Positions 27,033-36,507 of a stretch of DNA of 64,000 bases are shown in pieces (the first letter of the stretch is position 1; the number at the start of each line of letters is the position of its first letter). The stretch comes from Legionella feeleii (GTDB lineage Bacteria > Pseudomonadota > Gammaproteobacteria > Legionellales > Legionellaceae): NCBI RefSeq assembly GCF_001467625.1, contig NZ_LNYB01000085.1, forward strand, positions 231,776 through 295,775, in the 5' to 3' direction. Both the position numbers and the translations under genes were made by a program. The notes under the pieces are model-generated. The model ran no database searches and was not told the origin of the DNA. It saw nothing but the letters and a program-made list of their open reading frames with translations.

Positions 27033-27065
27033 AAAAAAAGGAACAAGCTATTGTTAACTTGTTCC
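27033..27065 (-). terminator. Terminator after dotA
   Basis: On the minus strand GGAACAAG (27065-27058) pairs with CTTGTTCC (27047-27040) around a 10-base loop, followed by seven T residues (27039-27033). This is a clear intrinsic terminator for the icmV-dotA unit. It may also act weakly on the convergent MaoC gene. Confidence 0.8.
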
Positions 27066-27093
27066 CTTTCCGAATTGTTAGGTTACTTGATAA

Positions 27094-30000
27094 TTATTCA
27101 GGAGCCGCACCCTCCGGACCAGGGGTCGCATCGCCGCCATCAGAACCACGTTTACCACCGGAAGCCTTGGCTTCTGGTGCTGGCTGACTTTGACCTTTAA
27201 GTTTAGAAAGCCCTTTCTGAGCATAACCACCCAATTGTTGATCCATCTGTTGAGAGCCTTTAGTAGTCGCAGATCCACCTTCACTTACTTGTTTTTTGGC
27301 TTCCTCACCCCATTGGGCAGCTTCCTGGCCAATACTTTCAGGTTGACCACCAATCCAACGCAGTACCTTATCTGGCAGATACGTAATCAAAGTAAATGCT
27401 TTCTGCACCACAATCAGGTACATGGTGGTATAGATCAGGACAGAGAAGAAGAAGCCATAAATACCCGCCCAACCACTATAACCGGTACCCATTGAGCTCA
27501 TATTACTTGCCTGTTGATAAGCGGATTGAGCGTCACCACTGTATGAATAATTCCAGTTCACACCACCACTGCCAGAAGTCGCCCCCTGGATAAACACTAG
27601 AGCATTCGCGAAACCAGAATTAATTATCCATACAGAAACGTAGGACAATGAAATAGCAGCAATATAACCAATAATCATCATTGCTGGTCTCAAAAAGACA
27701 TTCAACAATATCATGATCGCATGTTCACCTTTACCAAAGGCCTCATTGCCTTCAGGATGAGTCACACCTAATGCAACAATGGGTGCGGCAACCATGGCTT
27801 CAATGACAACCATCAGCCAAGCGATTGATCCGAAAGTAAAGATCATATAGGGCAACATGGGAATGTAGTAAGCCGTAACAAACCCAATACTCACCATGAC
27901 CCCTAACCAGGCAATAATGAGAGGGAGTACCAACATGATTAAGGCTACGACAAATATACCAAACCAGGGAATCATGATGGTAGTTACTGACAAACCAACC
28001 AAGGTTATCCATAATTCATTCGCATAGTTAATATAGGCAACCCCCATATTAGCTAAAGCAATAACAGGATTTACGGTGGGCTGTTGAATGATCGCCACAC
28101 CCTCCCTAAAGATATTCGCCATACCATATAAAGGTGCCGCAAGGAAAGTCATTACGACCACATTGACAACCTGCGCCATCATATTGAGGAAGAAGTTAAA
28201 AATATTCTTCAAAATCAGGTTATAGAAAATATTCCCCATCAGTTCCCCTAAACAGAAACTGAAGAACATAATTTTAACTTTTCCGCAAGGAAAGTCTTGT
28301 GAAGGCAGATTAAACTGGCCAACTTGAATATTCATATTAAAATTCATTGCGAATTGGGGCGGTGTCATACCGGGCTGGCCGGGTAAATTGACGAGTATCG
28401 AGTTAGTAATAAATCCGTTTACTGTAGAAGAACCTGGCCCAGATATAGCAACTAACCCTGACGTATTGGGATCCACAGTCGGAGGAGAGTGTATTATCTC
28501 TTTAGAGGGTAGAAAAGTAGACCCATTAATCAAACCAATAACCGCTTTTATGGGAGAGGAATCGCCATCCAGCCACTCGCACAAAGTGGCATAAGTTCCA
28601 ACACACGAGCCATTGCTGAAAGGAGTTAGTGGCAGATTTTCATCAAAACTACTCTCGTTTAAACCTGAACCGGTATCAACCAAATTCGAATTGGTTGCAC
28701 TTGGATTCGATGAATTGTTAGCACTCGTATTGCCCTGATTTAGTTTTACTAAATTAATGAAATAACTTCCAGCCAAAATCCACCCATATTGATTTGCCTG
28801 TTGAATAAAGGCCCGGGCAGCGTTTGCAGCACTGGCATTCTGTGCTTGCTGAACCAAATTGAGTGTTGGCAACATAATCCCATTATAATCCGCAACTGCT
28901 CCCTGGAATTCGGTACCGTTAAACAAGGGCGCGGAGGTGTTGTTAGCCAGTGTCGTATCCTGTCCCCAGCTAACGCAAGCTGGCTGGGCAGTGGGGGACG
29001 TAGGTCCAGGACAAGCTACTCCAGTCGTTAAGTAAGGCACACCAAATTGTTGGGTAGCAACATCAGGTGCAGCGGGGGTTTGGTTATTCGAACTGTCTCC
29101 TGATGCCGCAGGAGGATTAAGCAATTTATAAGGATCATTACCTATCATCACTTGAGCAACCGCTGATAAATCAATATACATTTGCTGAATCGCTATTGCT
29201 CTCGACGATTGAGCGGTTTGTAACTCACTGGCAGTAATCGATGTGATTGACTTTTGTATATTATCAGCCCCAGTATAATCCACCCAATTAATAGTGCCAC
29301 AAATACCATTGAGGAATTTATAGGGGCCATCCTTAAAATTGGGCATTGGGAGAGCATAAGGCGAGGGATTATGGTTTTGGTAATCGGTGGCGTTGACTGT
29401 ACCTAGAAAATCAGGTACCGCCGTGTTACAGAAAGTTTGCACATTATCTGATGGTGAGCCAGCGCAAATACCACTATTCTTTTGTTTACTGTTGAGTGAA
29501 TTAGTGCGCGTGTTTTCCAATACCGTTTGAATACCCAACATACAAACCTGGCCATTAAGAATGGCGGCGGCGCCTTTAGCAATCGCATCAGAATCGCTCC
29601 CCAATGATACACCTGGAGACATTTGTGCCTGGACAATCACCCCTCCACGATTCAGATAACTTAATGCAGCAGCCCATACCTTGTCCGCCGCCCCGACTCC
29701 CTGAACGACGATCCACATAACAAAAATCTGCATCAAGCAATAACCAGAGGTTTTGGGTATTAATAAAGCAAGACCCAGTGTTGAACGAAGTGGTACCCAA
29801 ATAGAAGACCATTTTTGACCAAGCATTTGCCCTTCATGGGCTGTATTCATAGTTGACACTAGAAGGGTATATGTAATAACTATACCGCCAATAGCGAGAA
29901 CAGCGGAGTTGAATACCTCGAACATGGCACCCATAATCTGGCTGCCAGTACCATGCAAAACCCCATCCACTACCCCAAAAATATTCCCCAAAAATACGAC

Positions 30001-30120
30001 AGAAATATCGCTGGGTGGCGGTGCGAAACTCAAGCCAGGACCGCCGGTGGGATTATTGCTAGACGCAAATGCCAGAAGCGGGACCAACCAACCTAGTAAT
30101 GCAAAAAATACTTTATTCAT
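27094..30120 (-). CDS. dotA: Dot/Icm inner-membrane protein DotA
   Basis: 1008 residues, a little shorter than the L. pneumophila protein (about 1048). A signal peptide (LLGWLVPLLAFASS) is followed by a few N-terminal membrane helices, a large periplasmic loop (~residues 200-600) and a cluster of helices near residues 640-930. The C-terminal ~75 residues are low-complexity, rich in Gly, Gln, Lys and Pro. DotA is an inner-membrane Dot/Icm component required for effector transfer; it is also released in L. pneumophila. It overlaps icmV by 4 bases and is transcribed with it. Confidence 0.96.
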   Translation of the reverse strand: MNKVFFALLGWLVPLLAFASSNNPTGGPGLSFAPPPSDISVVFLGNIFGVVDGVLHGTGSQIMGAMFEVFNSAVLAIGGIVITYTLLVSTMNTAHEGQMLGQKWSSIWVPLRSTLGLALLIPKTSGYCLMQIFVMWIVVQGVGAADKVWAAALSYLNRGGVIVQAQMSPGVSLGSDSDAIAKGAAAILNGQVCMLGIQTVLENTRTNSLNSKQKNSGICAGSPSDNVQTFCNTAVPDFLGTVNATDYQNHNPSPYALPMPNFKDGPYKFLNGICGTINWVDYTGADNIQKSITSITASELQTAQSSRAIAIQQMYIDLSAVAQVMIGNDPYKLLNPPAASGDSSNNQTPAAPDVATQQFGVPYLTTGVACPGPTSPTAQPACVSWGQDTTLANNTSAPLFNGTEFQGAVADYNGIMLPTLNLVQQAQNASAANAARAFIQQANQYGWILAGSYFINLVKLNQGNTSANNSSNPSATNSNLVDTGSGLNESSFDENLPLTPFSNGSCVGTYATLCEWLDGDSSPIKAVIGLINGSTFLPSKEIIHSPPTVDPNTSGLVAISGPGSSTVNGFITNSILVNLPGQPGMTPPQFAMNFNMNIQVGQFNLPSQDFPCGKVKIMFFSFCLGELMGNIFYNLILKNIFNFFLNMMAQVVNVVVMTFLAAPLYGMANIFREGVAIIQQPTVNPVIALANMGVAYINYANELWITLVGLSVTTIMIPWFGIFVVALIMLVLPLIIAWLGVMVSIGFVTAYYIPMLPYMIFTFGSIAWLMVVIEAMVAAPIVALGVTHPEGNEAFGKGEHAIMILLNVFLRPAMMIIGYIAAISLSYVSVWIINSGFANALVFIQGATSGSGGVNWNYSYSGDAQSAYQQASNMSSMGTGYSGWAGIYGFFFSVLIYTTMYLIVVQKAFTLITYLPDKVLRWIGGQPESIGQEAAQWGEEAKKQVSEGGSATTKGSQQMDQQLGGYAQKGLSKLKGQSQPAPEAKASGGKRGSDGGDATPGPEGAAPE

Positions 30121-30572
30121 CTTTTTTCACCCATCAAGCCTTGCCTGTACCACTCACTGATTGAGCAGCCCAACTTTCGCTCTTTGATTTGGAAGTACCA
30201 AAAGTGATAACGAAATGCTAAAACTAAAGCAATCATCATGATTACCAGACTGACTATTACAGCTCTATAGCTGCCGTAAAAGAGGTGATAAACAGCGTAG
30301 GCAAAAATAAATAATGCTGCGCCGCACATCAAAATACTCAACCGGTGTAGTGCCGATTGTTTGGCAATTAAATCTTTTTCACTTAAATTTAAGCGTGCCA
30401 TTGCATTCTCAAACGATTCGCCTTTGGCTTTTTCCTGAGGCACAAACATACGCTTAAAGCCATTCGCCAAATACAGAGTAAATGACTTTAAACGATCGTA
30501 GTCCAGCCACCAGCGAACATTGAAAATCCGTTTAAAAATGGTTACAAATCTTGATTTCGATTGTTTTTTCAT
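30117..30572 (-). CDS. icmV: Dot/Icm protein IcmV
   Basis: 151 residues. A basic N-terminus (KRIFNVRWWLDYDRLKS) precedes two central transmembrane helices (~90-130), then FRYHFWYFQIKERKLGCS and a short basic tail. This matches IcmV, a small inner-membrane protein that localises with DotA and is needed for its function. It diverges from icmW, with 105 bases between the starts. Confidence 0.95.
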   Translation of the reverse strand: MKKQSKSRFVTIFKRIFNVRWWLDYDRLKSFTLYLANGFKRMFVPQEKAKGESFENAMARLNLSEKDLIAKQSALHRLSILMCGAALFIFAYAVYHLFYGSYRAVIVSLVIMMIALVLAFRYHFWYFQIKERKLGCSISEWYRQGLMGEKR

Positions 30573-30612
30573 AAAATTTACTTTTCGGGCAATAGACTTT
30601 TACTCTTCATAC

Positions 30613-30652
30613 TATACTATAGTAATTATAGTGTGTGCCGTCTATCAATCAA
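30613..30652. promoter_or_regulatory. Divergent icmV / icmW promoter region
   Basis: For icmV (minus), TATAAT at 30630-30625 has TTGATT (30652-30647) 16 bases upstream. For icmW (plus), TATACT lies at 30613-30618. TATACT is the hexamer reported as a regulatory element of L. pneumophila icm/dot promoters. The two signals overlap within about 40 bases, so the divergent units may be regulated together. Confidence 0.5.
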
Positions 30653-30677
30653 TTACACCGTAAAAAAAGAGTAAAAA

Positions 30678-31133
30678 ATGCCCGATCTTAGTCACGAAGC
30701 CTCTTCGCAGTATTGGAATGATTACGTAGACCCGATGATTTATCGAGTAATTACCTTCATGGAAAGCGTTGAAGACTGGACCCTCGATGGGAATCCTGTG
30801 TTAGAGGAAGTCATTTCTCGCTTGGGTAAGGAGTTAGATGATATCGAAAAAATAGACATGGGAATGCTAGGTCAGGAGGATGTCTTTATTCGCTTGGTAG
30901 GCAATATAAAATCTGGCCGCGGCCTCCGCCTTTTGCAAGCCATCGATACAGTTCATCCTGGCAGTGCGTCACGAATATTAATTCATGCAGAAGAAACAAG
31001 TACAGGTAGTCATGATCCAGCTGGATTTTTTCTTAAAAGGAATATAGTGTTTGAAAGATTACGATTATTAGCTCGCGTTTTTTCTGAGTATCGCTTAAAA
31101 CTTGTAGCTCGCGCTCTTGAAGGGGAAGAATGA
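30678..31133 (+). CDS. icmW: Dot/Icm adaptor IcmW
   Basis: 151 residues, acidic, no signal peptide or membrane helix. It opens with PDLSHEASSQYWNDYVDPMI and has the IcmW block GLRLLQAIDTVHPGSASRIL. IcmW forms an adaptor with IcmS that helps load effectors at the coupling complex (DotL). An AAGAG site precedes the ATG. It overlaps icmX by 4 bases. Confidence 0.97.
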   Translation: MPDLSHEASSQYWNDYVDPMIYRVITFMESVEDWTLDGNPVLEEVISRLGKELDDIEKIDMGMLGQEDVFIRLVGNIKSGRGLRLLQAIDTVHPGSASRILIHAEETSTGSHDPAGFFLKRNIVFERLRLLARVFSEYRLKLVARALEGEE

Positions 31134-32494
31134 TGAAATTGATTAGTCGTGTTTTACCGGGCCTTTTACTTGCTGCAACTACCTCTACGTATGCATCAAG
31201 CACGGACAGTGACTCATTGAGTGAGATCGCAACCTATTTACTGAATTTAGGGCAATATCTTGGTTATAACGTTAATGTCAGCCCATCGGATCCCAATAAT
31301 AATCCACCTGTTACCGTTAGCCAGACTTTGTTGAATGAATCAGGCCTGCAAGCATCCTATGTGGTTTTGTACGATACTTTTTTGGCCGCCATTCCAGTCA
31401 ATTCCGCTAACCAAAATCCAGTGCTCCTGCTAGCGAATAACTTCCCGGGTGCCGGAACAATCAATACTTTCGCAAATCTTATTTATGCCGCGTACTCGTC
31501 TGTTGATTCAGCCACACAACCATCCGTCTCCAGGCTTATCGACCAACAGACCTATCAAAATGATCCGGTCAGCCAGGCTGTACTGAATATTTTAGGAACC
31601 CCTGATTACAGTTATTGTTTGAAAAATGATAATGTGACAGTTATCAATCCTTGTAATTATCCTTCTACTGTTTTTAACCAAAATCAAGTCATGGCCAACG
31701 TACTGGGTGGAACACCGGGAGCTATCGGCGATAGTAGTGGTATCCCTGATCCAGAAACCTTTTTTTCCTATGACTACAATCAACCATTTATATCTCAGCT
31801 CAATGCAAATAGTCTGATGGGTCCCTTAGTGTACTCCACTACCAACAGTGATAGTGCTTCTACTTCATCGGGTGAGGGCAATACACAGAATCAAGGCTTA
31901 ACCGCAACGAACCAGGTTCAACAGGCAGCCAATTTCATTCGTTATGCAACAGGTGCCGTGGCTCCGGCATCCCTTCCTAACTATAGTCAGTATAGTTCGC
32001 TGTTTTCACAAGCCCAGGTTCCTCAAAACACAACTCCCAATCTCCAACAACTGCAAGCACAGTCTGCGTTGAGCTCTTATTTGATGAATCTGCGTATCTA
32101 TGCTGCACAAACATCAGTGGGTATTAGCAATCTTTACTATATTCTCGGCAAAAGAATACAGCAAACGCCCCCAACTGCCACTGGAGGTTCTAACACCGCC
32201 CCAACCAGTCAGGCGCTCACTGAATTTAACATGGCTACTTGGCGCCTTTATAATCCTGATCAAAGCGTGAATACAATGTGGACAGCTCAGATTAGCAACG
32301 CATCTGCAGCGACAGTACAAAAAGAAATTGCCACATTATTGGCTGAAATCAATTATCAATTGTACCTGAGTCGTGTACAACAAGAGCGCATCCTGCTTAC
32401 TAATACCATGTTGCTGATTCAAAATGCTCGTGCCGCTCAACCTTCATCATCCCTCAGCACCTCCGGCTCATCAACATCGGCAACAGACAATTAA
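31130..32494 (+). CDS. icmX: Dot/Icm periplasmic protein IcmX
   Basis: 454 residues, close to the usual IcmX length. A signal peptide (LISRVLPGLLLAATTSTYA) is followed by a helical periplasmic protein with a long Ser/Asn/Gln-rich stretch (~residues 235-260), and a C-terminal part IATLLAEINYQLYLSRVQQERILL. IcmX is a periplasmic factor needed for Dot/Icm function and is partly released. Two ATGs in tandem at 31130 and 31133 can serve as start. It ends the icmWX unit. Confidence 0.93.
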   Translation: MMKLISRVLPGLLLAATTSTYASSTDSDSLSEIATYLLNLGQYLGYNVNVSPSDPNNNPPVTVSQTLLNESGLQASYVVLYDTFLAAIPVNSANQNPVLLLANNFPGAGTINTFANLIYAAYSSVDSATQPSVSRLIDQQTYQNDPVSQAVLNILGTPDYSYCLKNDNVTVINPCNYPSTVFNQNQVMANVLGGTPGAIGDSSGIPDPETFFSYDYNQPFISQLNANSLMGPLVYSTTNSDSASTSSGEGNTQNQGLTATNQVQQAANFIRYATGAVAPASLPNYSQYSSLFSQAQVPQNTTPNLQQLQAQSALSSYLMNLRIYAAQTSVGISNLYYILGKRIQQTPPTATGGSNTAPTSQALTEFNMATWRLYNPDQSVNTMWTAQISNASAATVQKEIATLLAEINYQLYLSRVQQERILLTNTMLLIQNARAAQPSSSLSTSGSSTSATDN

Positions 32495-32504
32495 TCCTAT
32501 TCCC

Positions 32505-32528
32505 GGGTAGTGATAGCAATCACTACCC
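32505..32528 (+). terminator. Terminator after icmX
   Basis: GGGTAGTGAT (32505-32514) pairs perfectly with ATCACTACCC (32519-32528), followed by a pyrimidine-rich TCTTCTCTTT. A good candidate terminator for icmWX. Confidence 0.65.
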
Positions 32529-32542
32529 TCTTCTCTTTGTCA

Positions 32543-32602
32543 GGACTTACAAAAAGTCCGGTATCTTCGTTAAAATTAAATTTTTTCTCGACCTCGGAGT
32601 TT
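32543..32602. repeat. Partial copy of repeat family C
   Basis: GGACTTAC at 32543 followed by AAAA and TCTTCGTTAAAATT matches the left half of the palindromic element at 52423-52540. The right arm is missing. It occupies part of the 449-base gap between icmX and the permease; the remainder is very AT-rich and holds a possible promoter but no convincing gene. Confidence 0.5.
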
Positions 32603-32799
32603 GGTGAGTTCATCATGCATATAGATTTTTTGGCGAAGAATAAAAAGGCTCATTATCTGTCTATGTTATTAGTGAAAAATAAATTCAATATCTGTTAAAA
32701 AAAAGAAGCCTATACTCGCAAAAAAAACATTTTATTTCTGCCCCTATTTCACTAGAAGGAAAAGTAGAGCATCATTAAAAACTTTCTTAGTATTTGTAT

Positions 32800-32827
32800 T
32801 GTTTAGTATCATTTACTCTGTATAAAA
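32800..32827 (+). promoter_or_regulatory. Possible promoter of the permease gene
   Basis: TTGTTT (32800-32805) and TATAAA (32822-32827) are separated by 16 bases, about 115 bases before the permease start, in strongly AT-rich DNA where chance matches are common. Confidence 0.3.
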
Positions 32828-32943
32828 GTATGCATTATAGCGTATAGTAGAGAAGGCTATCTTGAATTGTATTCAAGTTAAAAAACTACGGAAAAATAAA
32901 TATCTGCAGTCACTACAGACTTGTTTCTAAGAAGGAAAAACGG

Positions 32944-34530
32944 ATGTTAAAACGCGATATCTCACGCACGAATGTTTTGATTGCCGCCGCAGGGGGCATG
33001 ATTGGTTCTGGCTGGTTGTTTAGCCCTTTTATCAGCGCTCAAATGGCAGGAAGCAATGCTTTAATCAGCTGGATTATTGCAACAATTTTTATGTTATTTA
33101 TTGCCCTGCCTCTCTGTGAATTGGGTGCAATGTTCCCCATTTCAGGCGGAATGACCAATTACCCTAGCTTTACTCATGGAAATGACGTGGGCTTTTTATT
33201 CGCCTGGACTTCTTGGTTATCTTATGTCGTCATGACACCCATCGAAATTCAAGCGATCCTGCAATATTCAAGTCATTTTTTTCCCAGTCTGCTTGTAAAA
33301 GATGCTATGACTTTTACGCTATCCGGTGTGGGTTATTTATTTGCAACCGGCATTATGCTGTTTGTCGTGTTGCTAAATTCCTATGGCATTCGAATATTGG
33401 CAGAATGCAACAAAGTGGCCAGTATTATCAAATTTCTTGTGCCTAGTATTGCCATTGTCTCCCTTTTATATACCGCACCGTCAATGAGTAATATCAATAT
33501 CCATCTGACTGATAAAAATTCCTGGATACAAATATTTACAGCGCTTTCCGCAGGCGGGGTAGCCTTTGCTTTTACCGGATTTCAGAATGGCCTAATGTTG
33601 GCTGGCGAAGTACAAAATCCACAACGCAATATTCCTATTGCTATTTTAGGCGCTGTTTTAATTGGTTTTGTGTTGTACTTTATGTTGCAACTCAGTTTCC
33701 TGGTAGCCATTCCATCTTCTTATTTAACGCATGGTTGGCAAAATTTGAGTTTCCCTGGTGATAGCGGTCCTTTAGTAGGCCTGACCTTATTAGTTGGTTT
33801 GGGTGGTGTTGCTATGTTGTTAATGTTTGATGCTGCCTTTTCACCCTTTGGCACCACGCTTGTCTATACAGCAGCTACCTCTCGCATTTTATATGGCATG
33901 GCTTTAAATAATCATTTGCCTAAAGTATTTACCAAAGTCAACCGCCATAAAATCCCTTATATTACTCTCTACGCTAATTTTTTAGTGGGTCTTTTTTCTT
34001 TTCTACCTTTTCCCGGGTGGCAGAAAATGGTTGCGTTCCTGTCATCATGCAGTATTTTATCATACGGCATAGGGCCTATCTGCTTATTAGCCATGCGTAA
34101 ACTGCAACCCAATCGTGAGAGACCCTTTAAACTGTCTGCTAGCCTGTTTTTTTGCCATGCTGCTTTTTATGCATGTAATTTAATGCTTTATTGGTGTGGT
34201 TTTGACATACTTTGGAAACTTGATTTAGCCCTCTTGATTGGTTTTGCTATCAATCTCATTTATCAAAGACGCCGAATCACCGATTGTAGTCCCAGCTTCT
34301 ATTGGTTTGTCTTCTACATGAGTGCCATGTTGTTCCTATCCTACCTGGGCGCTTTTGGCGGTATCCACTTACTTCAATTCCCATTTGATATGGTTGTCAT
34401 TCTGCCGCTAAGCATCATAGTACTTCATTTTTCACAACGTGTACTTGTTGACTCCAAAGCCCATGAAGAATTGACCGCACATATACTGGTTGCTGAAGTA
34501 ATAGAGCAACCTGCTTTAGTAAGACAATAA
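32944..34530 (+). CDS. APC-family amino acid permease
   Basis: 528 residues with about 12 hydrophobic helices. It starts MLKRDISRTNVLIAAAGGMI, with the first-helix AAGGMIGSGWLF glycine motif typical of APC transporters, and has PISGGMTNYPSF in helix 3. The longest soluble part is the C-terminal tail. It likely imports amino acids or polyamines in the inner membrane; the substrate cannot be told. GAAGGAAAA precedes the ATG. It is a single gene, with hairpins on both sides. Confidence 0.85.
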   Translation: MLKRDISRTNVLIAAAGGMIGSGWLFSPFISAQMAGSNALISWIIATIFMLFIALPLCELGAMFPISGGMTNYPSFTHGNDVGFLFAWTSWLSYVVMTPIEIQAILQYSSHFFPSLLVKDAMTFTLSGVGYLFATGIMLFVVLLNSYGIRILAECNKVASIIKFLVPSIAIVSLLYTAPSMSNINIHLTDKNSWIQIFTALSAGGVAFAFTGFQNGLMLAGEVQNPQRNIPIAILGAVLIGFVLYFMLQLSFLVAIPSSYLTHGWQNLSFPGDSGPLVGLTLLVGLGGVAMLLMFDAAFSPFGTTLVYTAATSRILYGMALNNHLPKVFTKVNRHKIPYITLYANFLVGLFSFLPFPGWQKMVAFLSSCSILSYGIGPICLLAMRKLQPNRERPFKLSASLFFCHAAFYACNLMLYWCGFDILWKLDLALLIGFAINLIYQRRRITDCSPSFYWFVFYMSAMLFLSYLGAFGGIHLLQFPFDMVVILPLSIIVLHFSQRVLVDSKAHEELTAHILVAEVIEQPALVRQ

Positions 34531-34546
34531 CTCTCTGTTTACCGCT

Positions 34547-34576
34547 GTAACTTTGATCTTGTTTTATCAAAGTTAC
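34547..34576. terminator. Hairpin between convergent permease and deacetylase genes
   Basis: GTAACTTTGAT (34547-34557) pairs perfectly with ATCAAAGTTAC (34566-34576), eleven pairs with an 8-base loop. It lies between two convergent genes and could end both transcripts. Confidence 0.55.
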
Positions 34577-34594
34577 GGCAACGCTTCTTAACGG

Positions 34595-35491
34595 CTAACT
34601 TTTAGAAGAAAACGCTTTACACTGTTGTAACCAATACCTTGCAATATCAATACGTCGCGTTATCCAAATATCAGGGAATTGTTTGAGATAACTTAAAAAT
34701 TGCTTTAATGCTAGACAACGACCAGGATGTCCACTAAAACGTGGATGTAAACCTATCGTCATCATAGTCGTTCTATTTTCTTGATATAAGAAATCCAACG
34801 TATTTTTTAGATAGACGAAAAAATCATCAGCCTGACTAAAACCCGGTGAGGTACCAAACCGAAAATCATTACAATCTAGCGTATAGGGAATAATTAAATG
34901 ATGGTGATTAGCAGCAAAATAGGGCAAGTCATCAGCATAACTGTCTGAATCGTAGACAAAACCACCTATTTCCAATAATAAATCACGCGTATACTCACTA
35001 CGCCGTCCAGTATACCAGCCCAGAGGTCGTTGTCCTGTCAATGTTTCTATGGTATTGATACACAGAAGAATATGTTCCTTTTCTTCTTTCCGGGGCACTT
35101 GTGCATAATCTATCCAGCGCCACCCATGCCCAGCAGCTTCATGAGCTGATTTTTGCAAATACTGACTTAATTCTGCATTGAGGGTTAACGCTAAACCCGT
35201 TATGAAAAACGTGAGTGGAATTTGCTCTTGCTCAAATAAATGGATGAGACGCCATAAACCTGTACGGCTACCATATTCAAATAAAGATTCCATACTCAAA
35301 CTACGCACTCCTTCCGGTTTAGCTGCCAAGGGAAACTCCCCGCCATAAATCTCGGAAGAAGCATCGCCATTGACTGGTGTTAATTCCGCTCCTTCTTCAT
35401 AATTAATCACAAAATTGAGGGCTACTTTGGCCTGATTTGGCCATTGAATATCAGGAGGCTTTCTTCCATATCCAAGCATGTCTCGTAACAT
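34595..35491 (-). CDS. Polysaccharide-deacetylase-fold protein, PuuE/allantoinase-like
   Basis: 298 residues. A NodB-type fold is shown by VNYEEGAE, LTFFITGLAL and HEAAGHGWRWIDY, which resemble the PuuE allantoinase branch and not classical chitin deacetylases. The usual metal Asp-Asp pair is replaced by Glu-Glu. No signal peptide, so it probably works in the cytoplasm. It starts 3 bases after the GNAT gene stops, on the same strand. Hydrolysis of an amide such as allantoin is a family-level inference. Confidence 0.75.
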   Translation of the reverse strand: MLRDMLGYGRKPPDIQWPNQAKVALNFVINYEEGAELTPVNGDASSEIYGGEFPLAAKPEGVRSLSMESLFEYGSRTGLWRLIHLFEQEQIPLTFFITGLALTLNAELSQYLQKSAHEAAGHGWRWIDYAQVPRKEEKEHILLCINTIETLTGQRPLGWYTGRRSEYTRDLLLEIGGFVYDSDSYADDLPYFAANHHHLIIPYTLDCNDFRFGTSPGFSQADDFFVYLKNTLDFLYQENRTTMMTIGLHPRFSGHPGRCLALKQFLSYLKQFPDIWITRRIDIARYWLQQCKAFSSKS

Positions 35492-35494
35492 TGT

Positions 35495-36346
35495 TTATCC
35501 TAACTCAAAGGAAGTAATTCCATAAATATGTTCCATAGGTAAAGAAGGTGTCTCCCTTAAATACATGCGGGCAGTTTCAAAAACCCTTTCCAGCTGGTAA
35601 CGCTGGACCAAGGCTTTAGCATAGGGATTGTTTTCAGGAATATCCAGGTAGATAGGCTTACCTTGGGCATAACTTGCCAAGGCAATAAACAGTTCATCAG
35701 CTATCGCCGCATTATCAGCAAACAGAGGACCAATTTTATATCCCTGCCGACAGGTTCTTATCACACCATAACCAGCAAGTTTACTATCGTCGTTAAGATA
35801 ACCCACTCCAAGACTATCGGGTTGATTAATCCAACATCGCAAAAAAGCAGCACGCTCAGCAGGGAAGTGTTGGCGATCATAATGAAGCAACCAATTAAAA
35901 TCTATTTCCTTTAACAGAACCATAGCCTGATTGCTTTTAACGATCGGATGAAATCCAGAACAACTATAACGAGCATTATTATGAGCAAATTTATATCCTA
36001 ACTGCGCGTATTTATCGAGCATATTAGTCACACCATCAAGACCAACATTACGTTGCCCTATAGAAGCCAGGCGCGCTTTTGTGAGTGCCAGACCATAACC
36101 TTGCCCACGATAAATTTTATCAACAATATAGAAACCACAAAAAGCAAAACGCTCATCATAGATTACCGCAGAACCTACGGCGATGATCTTGCCATCCAAC
36201 TTCCCAGCAAAAAAACCATGGGGATCTGCTTGGTAAAAACACTCTGCATCATGTAATCCTGGATTCCATCCTTCATTGGCGGCCCAGTCAATGGCAATAT
36301 TAACCTCGTCTTTGTCCATCCGCTCAACAAGGTAATTCTTCTTCAT
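35495..36346 (-). CDS. GNAT-family N-acetyltransferase
   Basis: About 283 residues. The GNAT core has FYIVDKIYRGQGYGLALTKA, with the RGQGYG acetyl-CoA loop. The C-terminal ~120 residues form a second, Acetyltransf_18-like domain seen in two-domain GNATs. AAGGAG lies 6 bases before ATG 36346, which sets the start, though the frame is open to 36415. It is the first gene of a pair with the PuuE-like protein. The acetylated substrate is unknown. Confidence 0.85.
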   Translation of the reverse strand: MKKNYLVERMDKDEVNIAIDWAANEGWNPGLHDAECFYQADPHGFFAGKLDGKIIAVGSAVIYDERFAFCGFYIVDKIYRGQGYGLALTKARLASIGQRNVGLDGVTNMLDKYAQLGYKFAHNNARYSCSGFHPIVKSNQAMVLLKEIDFNWLLHYDRQHFPAERAAFLRCWINQPDSLGVGYLNDDSKLAGYGVIRTCRQGYKIGPLFADNAAIADELFIALASYAQGKPIYLDIPENNPYAKALVQRYQLERVFETARMYLRETPSLPMEHIYGITSFELG

Positions 36347-36507
36347 GGTTAATCTCCTTAACATGATTGAAGAATGAAGCCATCGAAATATTGTCTTGTG
36401 CTTCCAGCTTGGCAAACTTACTTATAACTATTAACTTCCCACTACCTATTTTAGCCCGCAACAGGTAATTACCCATTGCGAGAGCCTTTTTAACCCGAGC
36501 CAGCTGT

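Noticed and set aside
27078-27284. Short frame over the dotA C-terminus
   Set aside because: Same-strand other-frame shadow in low-complexity DNA; dotA explains the stretch.
32510-32698. Small open frame after icmX
   Set aside because: It starts inside a terminator hairpin and continues through the partial repeat; no coding signs.
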